64,000 nt of DNA from Stereocaulon alpinum (Eukaryota; Ascomycota; Lecanoromycetes; Lecanorales; Stereocaulaceae). The DNA is taken from NCBI GenBank assembly GCA_018257865.1, contig JAEUBA010000022.1, forward strand, positions 124,001 to 188,000, in the 5' to 3' direction. Under the pieces are notes generated by a model, which did no database searches, was not told where the DNA came from, and saw nothing but the letters and a program-made list of their open reading frames with translations. The stretch's first letter is position 1, and each line of letters opens with the position of its first letter. This document shows positions 32,678 through 45,600 of the stretch, in pieces. The translations under genes were made by a program, and so were the position numbers.

Positions 32678-35562
32678 ATGAAGCGGAAGGCAGACGATGA
32701 TCCGTCCTCTCTCAATAATATCAAAGTCATCAAGACTGAGAAGAAGGACTCGTCGACCGACTACTCCCAAGATGTAAAGAAAAAGATGAACGCGTCCGCG
32801 CGAACGGGACAGGCGTGCGATAGATGCAGAGTAAGTCTTCCTTATATTGTTCATGCGATTGCTGTTCGTAATATTATATGGCTCATTGTCTTGCTTCAGG
32901 TGCGAAAGATGCGCTGCGACGACCAACAGAATGGTTGTGCACCATGCATGCAAAATCATTCCGAATGCAAGACTACGGATAGGATTACTGGCAAGGCTAC
33001 CGTGCGCGGATACGTTTCAAGCCTCGAGCGCCGGCTGGAAGAACTCGAGAATCACAACCGCGAGCTTCAGAGCCGCCTGATGTCATTAGGAGAGGAGGTG
33101 AAGCTGGGAGATGGATATGCAGATCCCGCAACTGCACCTTTACTACAATGGCATAAGAACGAGGGATTGGGAATTCGGGAAAGACGTGATGGCAGTGGTC
33201 CAGGCCGCCTCGATATATCAGATCAAAGTACAAATGCGTATAATCCATCCACGGCGAACGGGTCTTCTGCTTCGACCACGACTGACGAGCAAACCCCGCG
33301 GCTTCCTGAATTCCGTACTGGTCTTGCTGGCAACAATTACCTTGGTGTTTCGACGGGCAACTCTCTCCTGAGTTCTATAAGGGGAACTTCGATGAACGTA
33401 TTGGGAATGGAGATAGATCTGGCGGATTACATGTCTGCGGATTTGGACGAGCCTGATCCATCTCATGCTGGAACTCAGCCAGTATACAACAAGTCATATC
33501 GTGCCTTTGTCCAGACTGCTTTTGGCACAAGTCCCAGACTTAGCAAAGTCGAGCTCCCACCAAAGAGCGAAGGCCTAAATTATGCCCAGGTCTACTTCAG
33601 GGTGACGAATCCTTTCTTACCTATTGTGCACAAGCCAACATTTATGGCTACGGTGAGGCTTTCTGCATTCTGGGAACCAGGTAAAAGGAGCAGACGCTGA
33701 CACATGCCAGCTTGTACGAACTTACGATGACCCATCCTTTGAACCAACTGCGGCGGAGACCGTCATGGTCCATGCAATGTTTGCGATTATGTATTGTCAG
33801 TACGCCGCACGCGCTGCGCACAACGCCGAGCACCAGGCGGAGTTGAATCATTCGTCAAACTTTCATTACCACTATGCATTGGGGTTTTTCGCCGAGCTCG
33901 TCGCCAGCCACACTTTAGCGGATCTACAAGCTTTGACTATGCTCTGTCTCCATATAAGAAACCTGCCAAAGCCAGGAGCATGCTGGATGATAGCAAGCAT
34001 AACCCTAGACCTGGCGCTCGAACTGGGTCTGCACCGTTCTGCGAAAAGATGGGCTGGAAACGCGAAGCGGAGCATCCTGGAGATAGAGATCCGGAAACGG
34101 GTCTTTTGGTCTATCTTGGTAATTCACGTCATTGTTGCTGGGCATTTGGGTCGTCCAATGGCACTACGATCGGATGACTGGGACGTTGAGATCCCTAAAG
34201 CCATCGACGATGAGATATTAAGTGAGAATGGAGTAGATGCGTCAAGACAGGGGACTTGCAACTTCCTAGTCGGCATTGAATGTCTCAAAGTCATGCCAAT
34301 ATTCATGGACGTATATAACGACATCTACGCCGTGAAACGATCCCCTCGGACCTATGTCGATACAGTCCTTCGTTTAGAGAAGCGCGTACGTGACTGGGTG
34401 GAACAGTGGCCGTCTGAGCTGAAACACGAATCCGTTGCTGATGACGAGGTGGGGCGATCACACTTCCACCATTTGGCCATTATTCCACTGCACATTAGGC
34501 TTCTTCTGCGTCATCCATCACTGTCGTTGGCGTCATCAGCGGAACTCAACAGCGAGAATTTGACCATTTGCATGGACGTTTCACGAAAGATGCTCTATCA
34601 TGCCAGGCAATTACAAAAGATTCGATATTTAGACGGGACCTGGCAGACGGGCGCCCTCTATGTCCTTGCTATCTCTACAACTCTTTTTGGTCACTGGGAG
34701 CGCAGAGACCAGATGACGCAAGATGATTTGACTGCACTAAAGGAGGATATGGATTCTTGGCTGATCGTCATAGCTGATATGAGCAGCTTGCTCGGTAAGT
34801 GTGTTCCAAAACGATCCGAGCTACTTGAAAGCTGAAGCCAAAACAGGCTCCGGCAAACGCCTCCAAGATGCGGTTAGAGTTCCATGTGACAGGACTGTGA
34901 GCCTCCTTAGTCAACATCTAGCGTCGAAGAACCCTCTTCCTTTATCATTAAACAAGCAGAACCCTGTGCCTCCTCGAGACCTACCATCCAATCCAGCTTC
35001 AGCACAGGACGCATACCAACACCACAATTCTTACGGATCCTATCCACCTCCCGGCGACGCGCCTGACGGTCAAGGCCACGCAAACACTTCACACAACGTC
35101 TATCTTCCTCCTCCGAAATCTAATATGCCATCTCAGCCCTCGTCCGCTTATCAGAACACACCGCAATACCCTTATCATCCGCCATACGCAAACAGCACCT
35201 CGTCCTACGAGTCTCCCACCTATCCAACCACGGATGGCCTGGCGGGCACCGCAGCCGCAGCAAACGCGTATCTGAACAACTACCCACCACCGCCTCAACC
35301 ATCCAACCAACCTTTCATGACCGCTAACCAACCGACTTTCAACAACTATCACTCACCAGGCAGTCCCACTTCCTGGCGAAACTGGGCCGGCAACATGGCC
35401 TCGAACCTCGAGCCAGGAGCCGATTACATAAACTCAGCATCGGCGCTCATGCAGCTCGGCGGCCGCAGCGAAGGCCAGCCGCCGCAGGAAATGTCACAAC
35501 AGCCAGGGATGCAGCCCATGGCTGGTACCGGCGGCCAAATGTGGCCTTTTATGAATTTCTGA
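32678..35562 (+). CDS. Zn2Cys6 fungal-specific transcription factor
   Basis: Four exons (32678-32830, 32900-33652, 33711-34794, 34847-35562) join in phase to 901 residues. The zinc cluster is perfect, C-x2-C-x6-C-x6-C-x2-C-x6-C: ACDRCR before intron 1, VRKMRCDDQQNGCAPC after it, and QNHSEC. A leucine-zipper-like coil follows (YVSSLERRLEELENHNRELQ). The middle-homology region (fungal_trans) starts near LNYAQVYFRVTNPFLPIVHK and contains the GLHRSAKRW and RKRVFWSILVI-type blocks. The C-terminus is Pro/Gln/Tyr-rich, a likely activation region. It acts in the nucleus; its targets cannot be told. Intron 1 splits the zinc cluster, as often seen in this family. The N-terminus has basic, NLS-like stretches (KRKADDD, VKKKMN). 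Confidence 0.92.
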
Positions 35563-36011
35563 CGATATACGATTTTAAGCGAGGAATGCTGAATAGAAAA
35601 ACATGGTAATCGAACATGCCTGGCGCATTTCGTTAGTCGTAAAGCGAACAGGTCTTTCATGATATATGGGTATCTGTGTATGTAGATAGAGATTAGGTAT
35701 ACCCCTTGGAAAAGCGCGTGGGTTATTTTTTTGTTGTATAATGGGGTATTGTTAAAATTAATGGGTTTGTATTAACATCTATCTGGGTTATGAGTGTTAT
35801 ACATCGATGTCTCTCACATTTAATCATTTCAATCCATCAGTCTCGCTTCAGCACATGCTCACGCTCACAAATATCTCTGCGCTAAAACAAATTCAAGCAA
35901 GCTTCCCATCCCATCCCACTCCAGCACTAACAATCTAAGAAACCCCCTTCCCTTTCCCTTTCCCTTTCCTCCCGTCCCTGTTCATCCTTCCTTCGCCGGC
36001 GGCGCTCAATG
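35563..36011. other. Convergent intergenic region (449 bp)
   Basis: This lies between the 3' ends of the zinc-cluster gene and the secreted protein. It contains a CCCTTT-type hexamer run at about 35948-35969 and otherwise nothing recognisable. Confidence 0.5.
35948..35969 (+). repeat. (CCCTTT)n short tandem repeat
   Basis: About three and a half CCCTTT-like hexamers in the 3' flank. Confidence 0.8.
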
Positions 36012-36716
36012 CTACTCATGCGGATGACACGGCGCAAGCTGCACACTGTACCACGGCCCCCCATTATCGTTCATACTCAAGCACGCTATGTCAGTCTCTG
36101 GATTGACGTTTGTGTTTTCGCCTTTCAAAGTGTGCGTTGCGTAGGCTGCTGGTGAGCATTTGTCGTCGGTCTGTGGGAGGCGTTAGCCTTTGGCCAGTGA
36201 AAAGGTTCGAGGGAAGAGGGAGGGATGGAGGAGGAGGAGAGGGAAGTGAGGAAGAAAGGAAGGAGGGGAGGTACGTACGAATACATTTACGCCGCAGATC
36301 CATCCGCCACCTGCGCCGAATGAGAGACCGACCCAATCTGTTCCTGCGGAGGTCCAGGGGAGGCAGTCGATCATGTTTAGCCAGTGGGATGTGTTGCCGC
36401 CGTAGTTTGCTGTTGAGCGGGTGCAGGTGTTGTCTGGGAAGGCGGAGATGAACTGTGGGGGAGGAGGTGGGTTAGTTGGGATTGTGCATGGGGGGAAAAG
36501 CAGGGGAGGAAAAGCAGGGGAGGAAAAGCAGGGGAGGGAGGGACTTACGGCGTGTCTGTCGTCTTCGCGGGTGGTGAGCAGGTTGCTTGTGTTGGTTGTT
36601 GGGTGGGTGGTGGTGGTATTGGTTATTGGGTAGGTGGTGGTGGTGTTAGTTATTGGGAGGGCGAGGATGGTAGTTAGGGCGGTGAGGAGGAGGAGCATAG
36701 ATTTGAGGAGATGCAT
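36012..36716 (-). CDS. Small secreted cysteine-containing protein, three exons
   Basis: The exons are 36716-36549, 36452-36279 and 36170-36012. All introns are GT-AG, giving 166 residues. The signal peptide (LLKSMLLLLTALTTILA) is followed by an Asn/Thr repeat (ITNTTTTYP, ITNTTTTHP). Exon 2 reads FISAFPDNTCTR, then HWLNMIDCLPWTSAGTDWVG and FGAGGGWICGVNVF. Exon 3 has DDKCSPAAYATHTLKGENTN, ACLSMND and a final LAPCHPHE. Six cysteines are spread as three likely disulfides. I know no domain name for it; similar small secreted proteins occur across filamentous ascomycetes. The introns are unusually purine-rich on the plus strand. The start was set by the signal peptide. Confidence 0.75.
36490..36540 (+). 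repeat. 14-bp G-rich tandem repeat inside intron 1 of the secreted protein
   Basis: The unit AGGGGAGGAAAAGC occurs about three times, flanked by further GGGG runs. It is wholly intronic. Confidence 0.85.
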
Positions 36717-36992
36717 GATTGGTTTGGTGGTTTGGTGGCTCGGTAGTTTGGAAGATGTGGTGGGATGAAGTAGCGTCGACGTCTTTTGACTTGGAGGAGA
36801 CTTCTGCGACAGGTGAGAAGTTGCAGGTGTTCGGTGTGTTTTCTCTGAGTGAGGTTGAGGTTCGAGTTGGTAAGTAAGGTAGATTGTTTTGTCGTTTCTG
36901 GCGAACGGAGAAGTAGGTTTGTCTTCTGCCTTTGGTGGTGTTGGGTGCTTGGTGGTATGAAGCAAAGAGAAAAGGAAAGGGAGAAGAAAGCC

Positions 36993-37000
36993 CTTTTATA
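36993..37000 (-). promoter_or_regulatory. TATA box of the secreted protein at 36.0-36.7 kb
   Basis: TATAAAAG on the minus strand about 280 bp upstream of the ATG is followed by a pyrimidine-rich leader (in the gene's direction), a usual arrangement for strongly expressed fungal genes. Confidence 0.45.
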
Positions 37001-38359
37001 AGCTGAAGAGAGCAGGATTCATATTTTTTCGCTTAGAATTGTGGCACTTGGCAGTGCCATGAGAAATGGGCTCATTTCTGCTCAATAGAATGACGTCGAT
37101 AGGTTTAGTATGTAAGACGAGTTCTTCTCCTGCTCGGGATAGTATTAACGTTGTTAACCTATCGCAATATAGCTCGTTTACCCTCAGCAAATGACGTGAT
37201 GCCTGCACTTCCACAGATTCAAGGATGATCTCAAGCCTCGCTTCTCTCTGCAGGAAACCGTGTGATATGTGCTTGTATATTGTTCAAGTCTGGGTATAAT
37301 AGAACCGATAGACTGAGCTACCTACGAGCACATGTTGTGGTAATTGCTCCATCACTTCTGCCGCATGTACAGCGTGTCCGCTATGAGAGCGGAAGCTTGC
37401 TGGATTCCTTTGTAGCTTGAGGTGAGGAGAGCTGACAGACAGAGAGAGGCATGAGCTCGTTGATTTCGTCACGCAGCTTTCCACCAGTCAATTATCACTT
37501 CCGCTATGATCCGCTGTAGTCTCATACTGAAAAAATTCAAAGACGACTCAAATCCTTATAGATCCAATGACGTGAAAGCGGAAACAGAACTTCTCTCAAA
37601 AGCACTCAAAGCAGAACCCAGTTTCAGAGGTTTTACGTCGTTTCTCTTGCAGGCTTCCTTACATGACGAATTCAAGAACATACATTCAAGCAGGATTGTA
37701 TGGTGTGGTACTCTATAGGGAGAGTCATGCCTGATGATGTGTATTTCCGGGCGGAGAGAAGTATAAAGCCATGGAGCATCTCTAGTACATACCTGTGCCC
37801 GGAGAGATTCCTTGCTAGAGAGTAATTGAGAGTTGTATAAATTGCTCCACATGGGGTCCTTCCAGCTATTAAGCTACATTAGCTTAGGTTCAGAGACCAA
37901 AGAAACCCGTAGAACTGTCCGCCAGTATCAAATACTGGCTATGCGACATTACCTCTAACGCTTCGGCGCTTCAATACATCCATGACATATAATTTAGGAT
38001 TCCTGCGGACAGCATCATGATCATCGGTGCCTTCAATAGCTTTGTGGTAGAGAACTAAGCCATTGTTCCGTGCACTTGAAACTTTATGCAGTGGGACGGT
38101 ACCTCACCATTCCACGTTTCCGCTAAACCTGCGAGAAGAGAGCCATCTTTAAGGTACCCTCACGGGGACGGTCCGCCTATAAACCACGCTACTATAAGGT
38201 TATCCGTCAATATTGGTTGGCGGGCTTGTTGCGGGGCTCGTTGGGGGCCAAAAACAGTGACGTTATCTTACGAATTCCATCAACTTCAGCCGCCGCACGC
38301 AGTTCTCTGGGGAAGATTGGACGCAGCTGCAATTAACCGGCAGCCCGAACAGGCCGGCC
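37001..38359. other. Divergent intergenic region, about 1.4 kb, no supported gene
   Basis: All ORFs are under 100 codons and without recognisable motifs. It holds the promoters of the secreted protein and of the M28 peptidase. Confidence 0.45.
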
Positions 38360-40843
38360 ATGTCTCCTGACGAGCAAACGCCCCTCATACAGACGGTTAT
38401 CGTCGCTCCAGCACGACCCCGCTACTCTCACAGTACAATCCGCCGCTTCTGCTCCGTCGCTTTGGGTACCACCCTCGTCGTCATCGTCATACTCTTCCTC
38501 GTTCCTGCACACTGGCTTCCAGGGAATCATTCCGAATCTGAATGGGCACCAGCGCATGCATACCTTCCCTGGTCGTCATGGCCCCAAAAAACAGGACTAA
38601 GCTATGAGGATTTACAAAAGGTGCTGATAGACACTCCGAAAGAGGATAAAGTAAGAGAATGGAGTCAGTACTATACGGCAGGACCGCATCTGGCAGGGAA
38701 GAATCTGAGTCAAGCAGTGTGGACGAGAGAGAGATGGCAGGAATTCGGTGTAGAGGCGAGTATCGTGGACTATGATGTTTATATCAACTATCCAGTGGGA
38801 CATAGGTTGGCTTTGTTGGAGGAGGAAAGCAAGAGCAAGACCATACACGCTAAAGGAAAGCAAGGGCCAGATATGGAGAAGAGCAAGTACAAGGTGAAAT
38901 ACGAATGCAGCATGGAGGAGGATGTATTGGACGAAGACCCAACGAGCGGACTGGATGATCGGATACCAACCTTCCATGGCTACTCTGCGTCGGGCAATGT
39001 AACGGCGCAGTATGTCTACGTCAACCGCGGAACCTATCAGGACTTCGAAGACCTGATCAAGGCCAATGTCAGTCTGAAAGGCAAAATCGCTCTTGCGAAG
39101 TACGGTTTCATATTTAGAGGCTTGAAAGTCAAGCGCGCTCAAGAGCTGGGGATGGTGGGTATAGTCATCTATACTGATCCACAAGAGGACGGCCAGATCA
39201 CCGAAGAAAACGGACATAAACCATATCCCGCGGGGCCCGCACGGAATCCCAGTAGTGTGCAGCGAGGGAGTACGCAGTTCCTGAGTGGGTAGAAACGATC
39301 TCTCGCTGATTTTCATGCCTGCTGACAGGTGTTTTACCAGGTATCGCCCCGGGAGATCCAACGACTCCTGGGTACCCTTCTAAGCCAGGGTGCCCTCGTG
39401 AAGACCCTCACAATTCCACCCCTTCTATACCTTCATTACCAATATCATACATGGATGCGCTACCTCTGCTGAAGGCTCTGAATGGCCATGGGCCTAAAGC
39501 TTCTGACTTCAACAAGTACTGGCAGGGAGGAGGCCTCGGATACAAGGGCGTTGAATATAACATCGGCCCTTCACCCTCAGATTTAGTTCTAAATCTGGTG
39601 AACGAGCAAGAGTACATTACCACGCCGCTTTGGAACGTGATAGGTATAATTAACGGTACACTTCAAGATGAAGTCATTGTCTTGGGTAATCACCGAGATG
39701 CGTGGATTGCAGGCGGTGCAGGCGACCCTAACAGTGGCTCTGCCGCCTTGAATGAAGTCATCCGCAGCTTCGGTGAGGCTCTCAAGAAAGGCTACAAGCC
39801 TCTCCGCACAATTGTTTTCGCGAGCTGGGACGGCGAAGAATACGGCTTGATTGGCTCCACAGAATGGGTAGAGGAGTACCTTCCCTGGCTTTCCAAGGCG
39901 GCCGTCGCCTACTTGAACCTGGATGTTGGAACGCGAGGGCCTAACTTCGAGGCGTCGGCTTCCCCACTACTAAACAAAGCTCTTTACGAAGCGACGTCCC
40001 TCGTCCAGTCTCCGAATCAGACCGTCAAGGGCCAGACTGTGCGTGATCTTTGGGATGGTAGAATCAGGACCATGGGCTCTGGCAGTGACTTCACAGCTTT
40101 CCAAGACTTTGCTGGCATCCCGAGCGTCGATCTTGGCTTCGCTGGTGGCCCAGAAAGTCCTGTTTATCACTACCATAGCAATTATGACAGCTTCGCATGG
40201 ATGGATAAGTTCGGCGATGCAGGCTGGCACTATCATGTCACCATCACAAGAGTATGGGCGCTCTTTGCTGCTTGTTTGGTCGAAACACCCATCATCGCTC
40301 TCAATGCCACCGACTATGCCATCGGCCTCGACTCTTACCTCCACTCCGTCAAAAACGTTACCACAACATCCTCCGATCCCTCTGTTCTCGATTCCCCTCT
40401 CGTCGAAAGCCTAGCGTCGGCCATTGCGCGCTTGTACAATGCCTCGATCGCCTTTGACGCCCGTGCTACTGAGCTCGCCACAGCAATAAAAGGCGGTGTG
40501 CCCTGGTGGAAGTGGTGGCGAAAAGCCCAGCTTTACTACCAAGTCAGACAAGTCAATGATGCCTACAAACATTTAGAGAGACGGTTCCTGCATCCGGAGG
40601 GATTGGATGGTAGAAGTTGGTTTAAGCATGTGGTATTTGCGCCGGGCATATGGACTGGGTATGCGGGGGCTACATTTCCAGGATTGGTAGAGGCTGTGGA
40701 TAGGGGTGATAGGAAGGGCGTTGAGGTAAGCCACCTGAATTCTTGCTTATATGGGTAAAGAGAAAGGAGTGCTAACGAGTGTGCAGAGGTGGAGCAAGAT
40801 TATCAAGGGGAACATTGACGCTGCTACGGATTCATTGAAATGA
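38360..40843 (+). CDS. M28-family glutamate carboxypeptidase/transferrin-receptor-like type II membrane peptidase
   Basis: Three exons (38360-39284, 39341-40725, 40787-40843) give 788 residues. There is a short cytosolic N-terminus and one signal-anchor helix at about 33-53 (ALGTTLVVIVILFLVPA). A PA domain follows (TAQYVYVNRGTYQDFEDL, KIALAKYGFIFRGLKVKRA). The zinc peptidase domain has the expected ligands: GNHRDAW (His), GAGDPNSG (bridging Asp), SWDGEEYGLIGS (Glu pair), YLNLDVG (Asp) and YHYHSNYDS (His). A helical dimerisation domain ends the protein. Fungal members (Vps70-like) are vacuolar or secretory-pathway proteins. All catalytic residues are kept, so it should be an active metallopeptidase. 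Intron 1 uses the QFLS/IAPGDPTTPGYP joint, which matches the family. The last exon encodes only 18 residues and the stop. Confidence 0.92.
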
Positions 40844-42683
40844 TAGATTGCCGTAATGTAGAAAAGCTTTGTATAACTGTATATATACACTCGGGGGACT
40901 ACAGTCAAGGGTGGCGTTCTCGGCTCCCAAATCTCCTCGTGCCTGACAGATATAAGAGCGCGCTGAATGTTCGGCTTTCCATGATCGAATCCTGAGAGCA
41001 GGTGAAGTGCTGCTTGGCGAAGAGTGTATCACAGGATTAGCCTACTTAGGCAATACCGAAGCTCGCAACTCAAAAAAGACACGCCGCGAGAGCCGGGAAC
41101 TCAGCAATATGTACTCTAGATATCCCACGATATCACGCTCCACGTGTGATAGAGTTTAAGCCAACATCCGCGGGCATGCGGCTCCCAAATGTAACGCGGA
41201 AATGCTTGGCTAAAATGTTTTATATTCTCTTCTCGTCCCTTCTCTGTTCTTTTCGAATATATCAATCAAGCTGTAGACATGCTCTAGCGAGGGCACCGCA
41301 CCTGCCAAGTGTTGTCAATACTACCATATCTGCCTTTCGTTGCTCCCTATCAATCTTGTGGAACGCGTTTGCCTTCTCTACTCACCACTTCGCTGTCTAG
41401 GGATACCCAAACTATACCTCATTCTAGCTCTCCAGACGACTCGTTGAATCATAGAAGGTTCTTTCCACCTTGTATTACCCTTTTCGCAGCTGTTGGCTGC
41501 CTGCCAGGGCTTTACAGCGTCATCCATACTTTTTGTGCTTCTTTCCGCCGTTCGGACAACGTTTCTGTGTCTTTCTTTAACGTCTTGTATGCTATGCTCG
41601 AGTGCTTCGTGTCTTAAGTGACTATTTATGTACTGTGCTTTCGCAAATGCAGTCCCTTAGTCCAACTGTAGGGCTGCCGCAAGGATGCGCACATGTCTGG
41701 TAGCGTCGTTCAGAACACGTTGCAGATCGTGTTCTTTCGGTATCTGTACTTCTGCATGATATGGTAAATCACATGTGCAGACTAAGATGCTAAAAAGAGC
41801 TCTGCCAGCGAGAGGACCTTGCAAACAAAACTTTCGGCGGCCAACTTTTCCATTCTATTGCGCAGCCGCAGATGCCTATGTCCCAGTGCCGCTGTCCCGG
41901 TGCCCCCTCCTGAGAAGTGCGAAGACTGGGTCATGGGTATGGTTTTATCGTTCATAAGATCTAGATGGCAGAACCATGCTCAGTTTTTCACGGCAACATA
42001 CCTTGCAAATCACGAAAGTGATCTTCGGAAAGTAGCGGTACTCTCATTAGCAATGCGGTGGGAAAGCGGCCCAGCTAATCAAAATCTACGACTACGCCTA
42101 ACCTTCATTAGGGGAAGATTTGCCAAGCTCGGTAAATGCCATGAAGTAGGTATACCCGGGCAGACCCCTAATGCACAATTGAAGTGTTATGTATCGTTGG
42201 GCGTCGACAGCTTGAAGGTGTCCTCGCCGTCGCGTACCGCTCTCAAGTCGTTATCGGAGGTAAGTGGGAGCTTTACCACTAGGCTGCCAGCATGGATTTG
42301 GCAAAGGAGCTGGAAGTGCACCACGGAAACAGTAGGTTAGAGGCTTCGCTACGTTGTCGAAATCCATATCTCCATGTCATTGCCGTCTCAGAATAGCGCG
42401 TGTTCAGCTCCGATTGACAGGAAAGCGCCACAGAGTCTTGATTTGTCAACTTACCACAACCCCACACGCTAGCTTGCATGGAGCTCCATTTGGGGAGAGA
42501 TGAGGCGAAGATAGCTTTGTCATCATGGGGTTGATTTCAGCCTCATCAGAAAAGCCCGACCATGAGACTGCGATCACCATCACATGAATTGTACTTTCAC
42601 AAAGATTGAAGATCTGGATACTGCAAGTCTTACTTCGTCCAAATGCTTTTGTGATCACAAAAGAAAACATCCGCCATTTTCCG
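40844..42683. other. Intergenic, about 1.8 kb, no supported gene
   Basis: The 173-codon ORF at 41819-42340 starts with TTG and has no motif. Other ORFs are shorter. I see no repeat or mobile element. The right end should contain the promoter of the ankyrin gene. Confidence 0.45.
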
Positions 42684-45600
42684 ATGGACCCTATCACGAT
42701 CCTCGGTGCGGTGGGCGCGACCCTTAAGATAGTCAAAGAAGTCTGCCAAACTGTTCAATGGATGCAAAGAGTCTACGACAGTATCAAGAATTCCGACCGA
42801 ACGCTAAAGATGATCCTTCTTGAATGCAACATCTATGGAGACTCGATCAAGACCATTGGCGAGTGGTTGAGAGATCACAAGGCTACCAAGGGGCTTCAGA
42901 GACAGATGCGCACTACCAATCACGCAATCACACTCGTCAGAGGTTCTATGGGGGCTCTGCAAAAGGATATGCAAAAGATTGGTAATGGAGAACAGAAGCT
43001 TTCGATTAAGTCCTTCAAGAACTGCATCGAAGTCAGACATCAGTGGTTCGAACAGATAATGAAGATTCACCTTACGGAGCTACGTTGTCATAGCCAGACA
43101 CTTCAGCTTACACTCCAGGTCATACAGTTGTAAGGCCGATCACTCCAGGGGAAATAGGCATATGCTAAATGCAATGATATCTAGGACGACACCTTCCGAT
43201 TTGCCACCTTCGCAAGCGAAGAAAGCACCAGAGGCATTGGAACAAAAGACAAAGAGCTTGGAAAAGAGGCTACTTTTACGACATTTCATCACAAAAGCGC
43301 TTGAAATACGCCGTGCTGAGGTCGTGGCGGAGGAAGAAAGACGTAGTCAGGCTATGAAACAATTTATACGCGTCCCAGCGGTATCTCCTCCAGTCCAGGC
43401 CCAGACTCAGATCCAGCCTGACGATGGGTCTCAGAGACAACCACAGAAAGAGCTTCAGGGACAATCTTCGGATCAGCCTCCGGACCATAGGATAGTCTCT
43501 GTAGTCGAGCAGGCGCACCAGCAAACCGTTGCAGAGAAAGAGAGCAAGCTGGAAGACCTCTTGTCAGATGATATCGAGGACTTGATCGACTTCTCAGTCG
43601 AGCCTCCGGCTCCACCCGGTCAAGTACTGACAGACGCTAAACCTCAAGCTCTACACAGTAAAGCACCGTCGAATGCTGGTAGTAACTTCCACGACCTAGA
43701 TGGTCTGCGTGATCTTTTCACGCAACAAGAGACTGTACGCGACGTTGCTGATATGGTGGAGGGAAATGTCCCGAATACACGCCATTGTACCGATGCAAGC
43801 GCAGAGCCAGAGCGTCCGCAGTCGTCTCAGCTTACCTCGCAGGCTCCGAATATTTCCTCGAGCATGCCAAATATCGATCAACAGCACCAAAAGTCTGGGA
43901 AACTGCTCGAAGAAACACATCCAACGTCGTCTCAGCTTACGTTACAACCTTCCAGCCCCGAAGCTAGCGCGCCAGATCTCGATGCTCTGCGCTCCAGATC
44001 GAACCCCGTATACGAACCAGAGCAATCAGAGTCTGGTCAAGTTACCTCGCAGACTCTTAACCCTGACCCTGGCACGCCGGATGTTGACCTTCAGAGCGCA
44101 GCAGGTGGACACCCCTCTGATACCTCACCAGCCACCACTGCTACCTCAAGCATATTCAGTCATGCTTCGACTCTGAGTAGCAATAGTAACTATGAAGAGG
44201 AGCTGCACAAGCGGTCTTCTTACGCCGCACCACCATCTCAAATCGTCCGACGAAAGGTTCCGCGATCGGTTTCTGCGTCAGGAAGCCCCGCCCTAGGTAG
44301 CATTAGCAGCGCGCACATGGCATCGGCATTGTCCTCGTCACCGAGTATACATGGAGGCGCGGAGTTCAACCCCTCATCCATGAGCCGAGCTTCCACAGGG
44401 GACTCGAGTACGCCAGGCTTGGCGCCTAAAGGCAAGTCCGAAGACGAGATCTATCACCTGACTTCTACCGCTGATTCACTACTCGAACGTATCAATAAGC
44501 CAGACGCAGAAGGCTTTCCATGGATTGTTCAAGTAGCACGCGATGGAGACGAAACTAAGCTCAAGTGGCTCATTGAGCAGGGTGCCGATCTCGACGCAAT
44601 TCACATTGTGACCAAAAGAACTGCGCTATGTGAGGCGTCAGAGCAGGGGCATAGTAAGATCGTAGACATACTCATCCACGAAGGTTGCCCGCCCGACAAC
44701 ACCGATGCGGAAGCTTGCACGGCACTACATCATGCATGCCATAAAGGACAACTTGCAGTAGCAAAAACCCTCATTGCAGCCAAAGCTGATATTGAAGCCC
44801 CAGGTCCAGAAGGGCAGACACCTATACACCTTGCAGTGAAAGTGCCTCATAGGAATGTGGTCATGCTCCTGCTGCAGCACAATGCAAACATCAATGCACG
44901 AGATGAATATCACCGAACGCCTTTACATATCAGCGCCGCTAAAGGCAATGTCGAAATGTGTAATTATCTTCTAGATAAAGGCGCCCAGGTATGTATATCT
45001 TCCAAACGGTCCATTTCTTATTTGCGTTGCACTCTAGATATGAGACTATATTTCGATAGCATACGGCGGGCCATTCACCCTTGAGTGCTCCCGAGGCTTG
45101 TCTTATAATTCGACCGCAGACCCTAGACATAATCTCTAACTCCGAGATTATTTGCAGGTCGACAACAGAGATTCCCAGTCAAAGACTGCTCTCGAACTAG
45201 CATGTGCAGCCGGGCACTATGAATCAGCCGAAGCCATGTTGAAGCGCTCGAATCTGAGAACCACAGACCTCACTTTCCTTGCAGCCTTCTTCGCAGCTGT
45301 GGAACATGGACACGTTCGCGTTGCCGAAAGCTTCTTGGGACGAGGTCTGGACCTCCAGAATCTCAACAAGAACGATGTCTACAAGCCAGCTACATTAGCA
45401 GCCAAGAGCGGTAGTCAAGCCATGCTCGAGCTGATGAACCGCGCGAATTGCATCATCAAAGCCAAAGACGACAACGACTGGAACGCTCTCCACTTCGCCG
45501 CTCAACAAGGTCATTGGCAACTTATCGAACCATTGGTGACGAGTGACGTATCTGTAAAAGCTGCAACCAGAAATAAAGATACGCCATTGATCCTTGCTGT

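Noticed and set aside
41819..42340. 173-codon plus-strand ORF
   Set aside because: TTG start and no recognisable domain.
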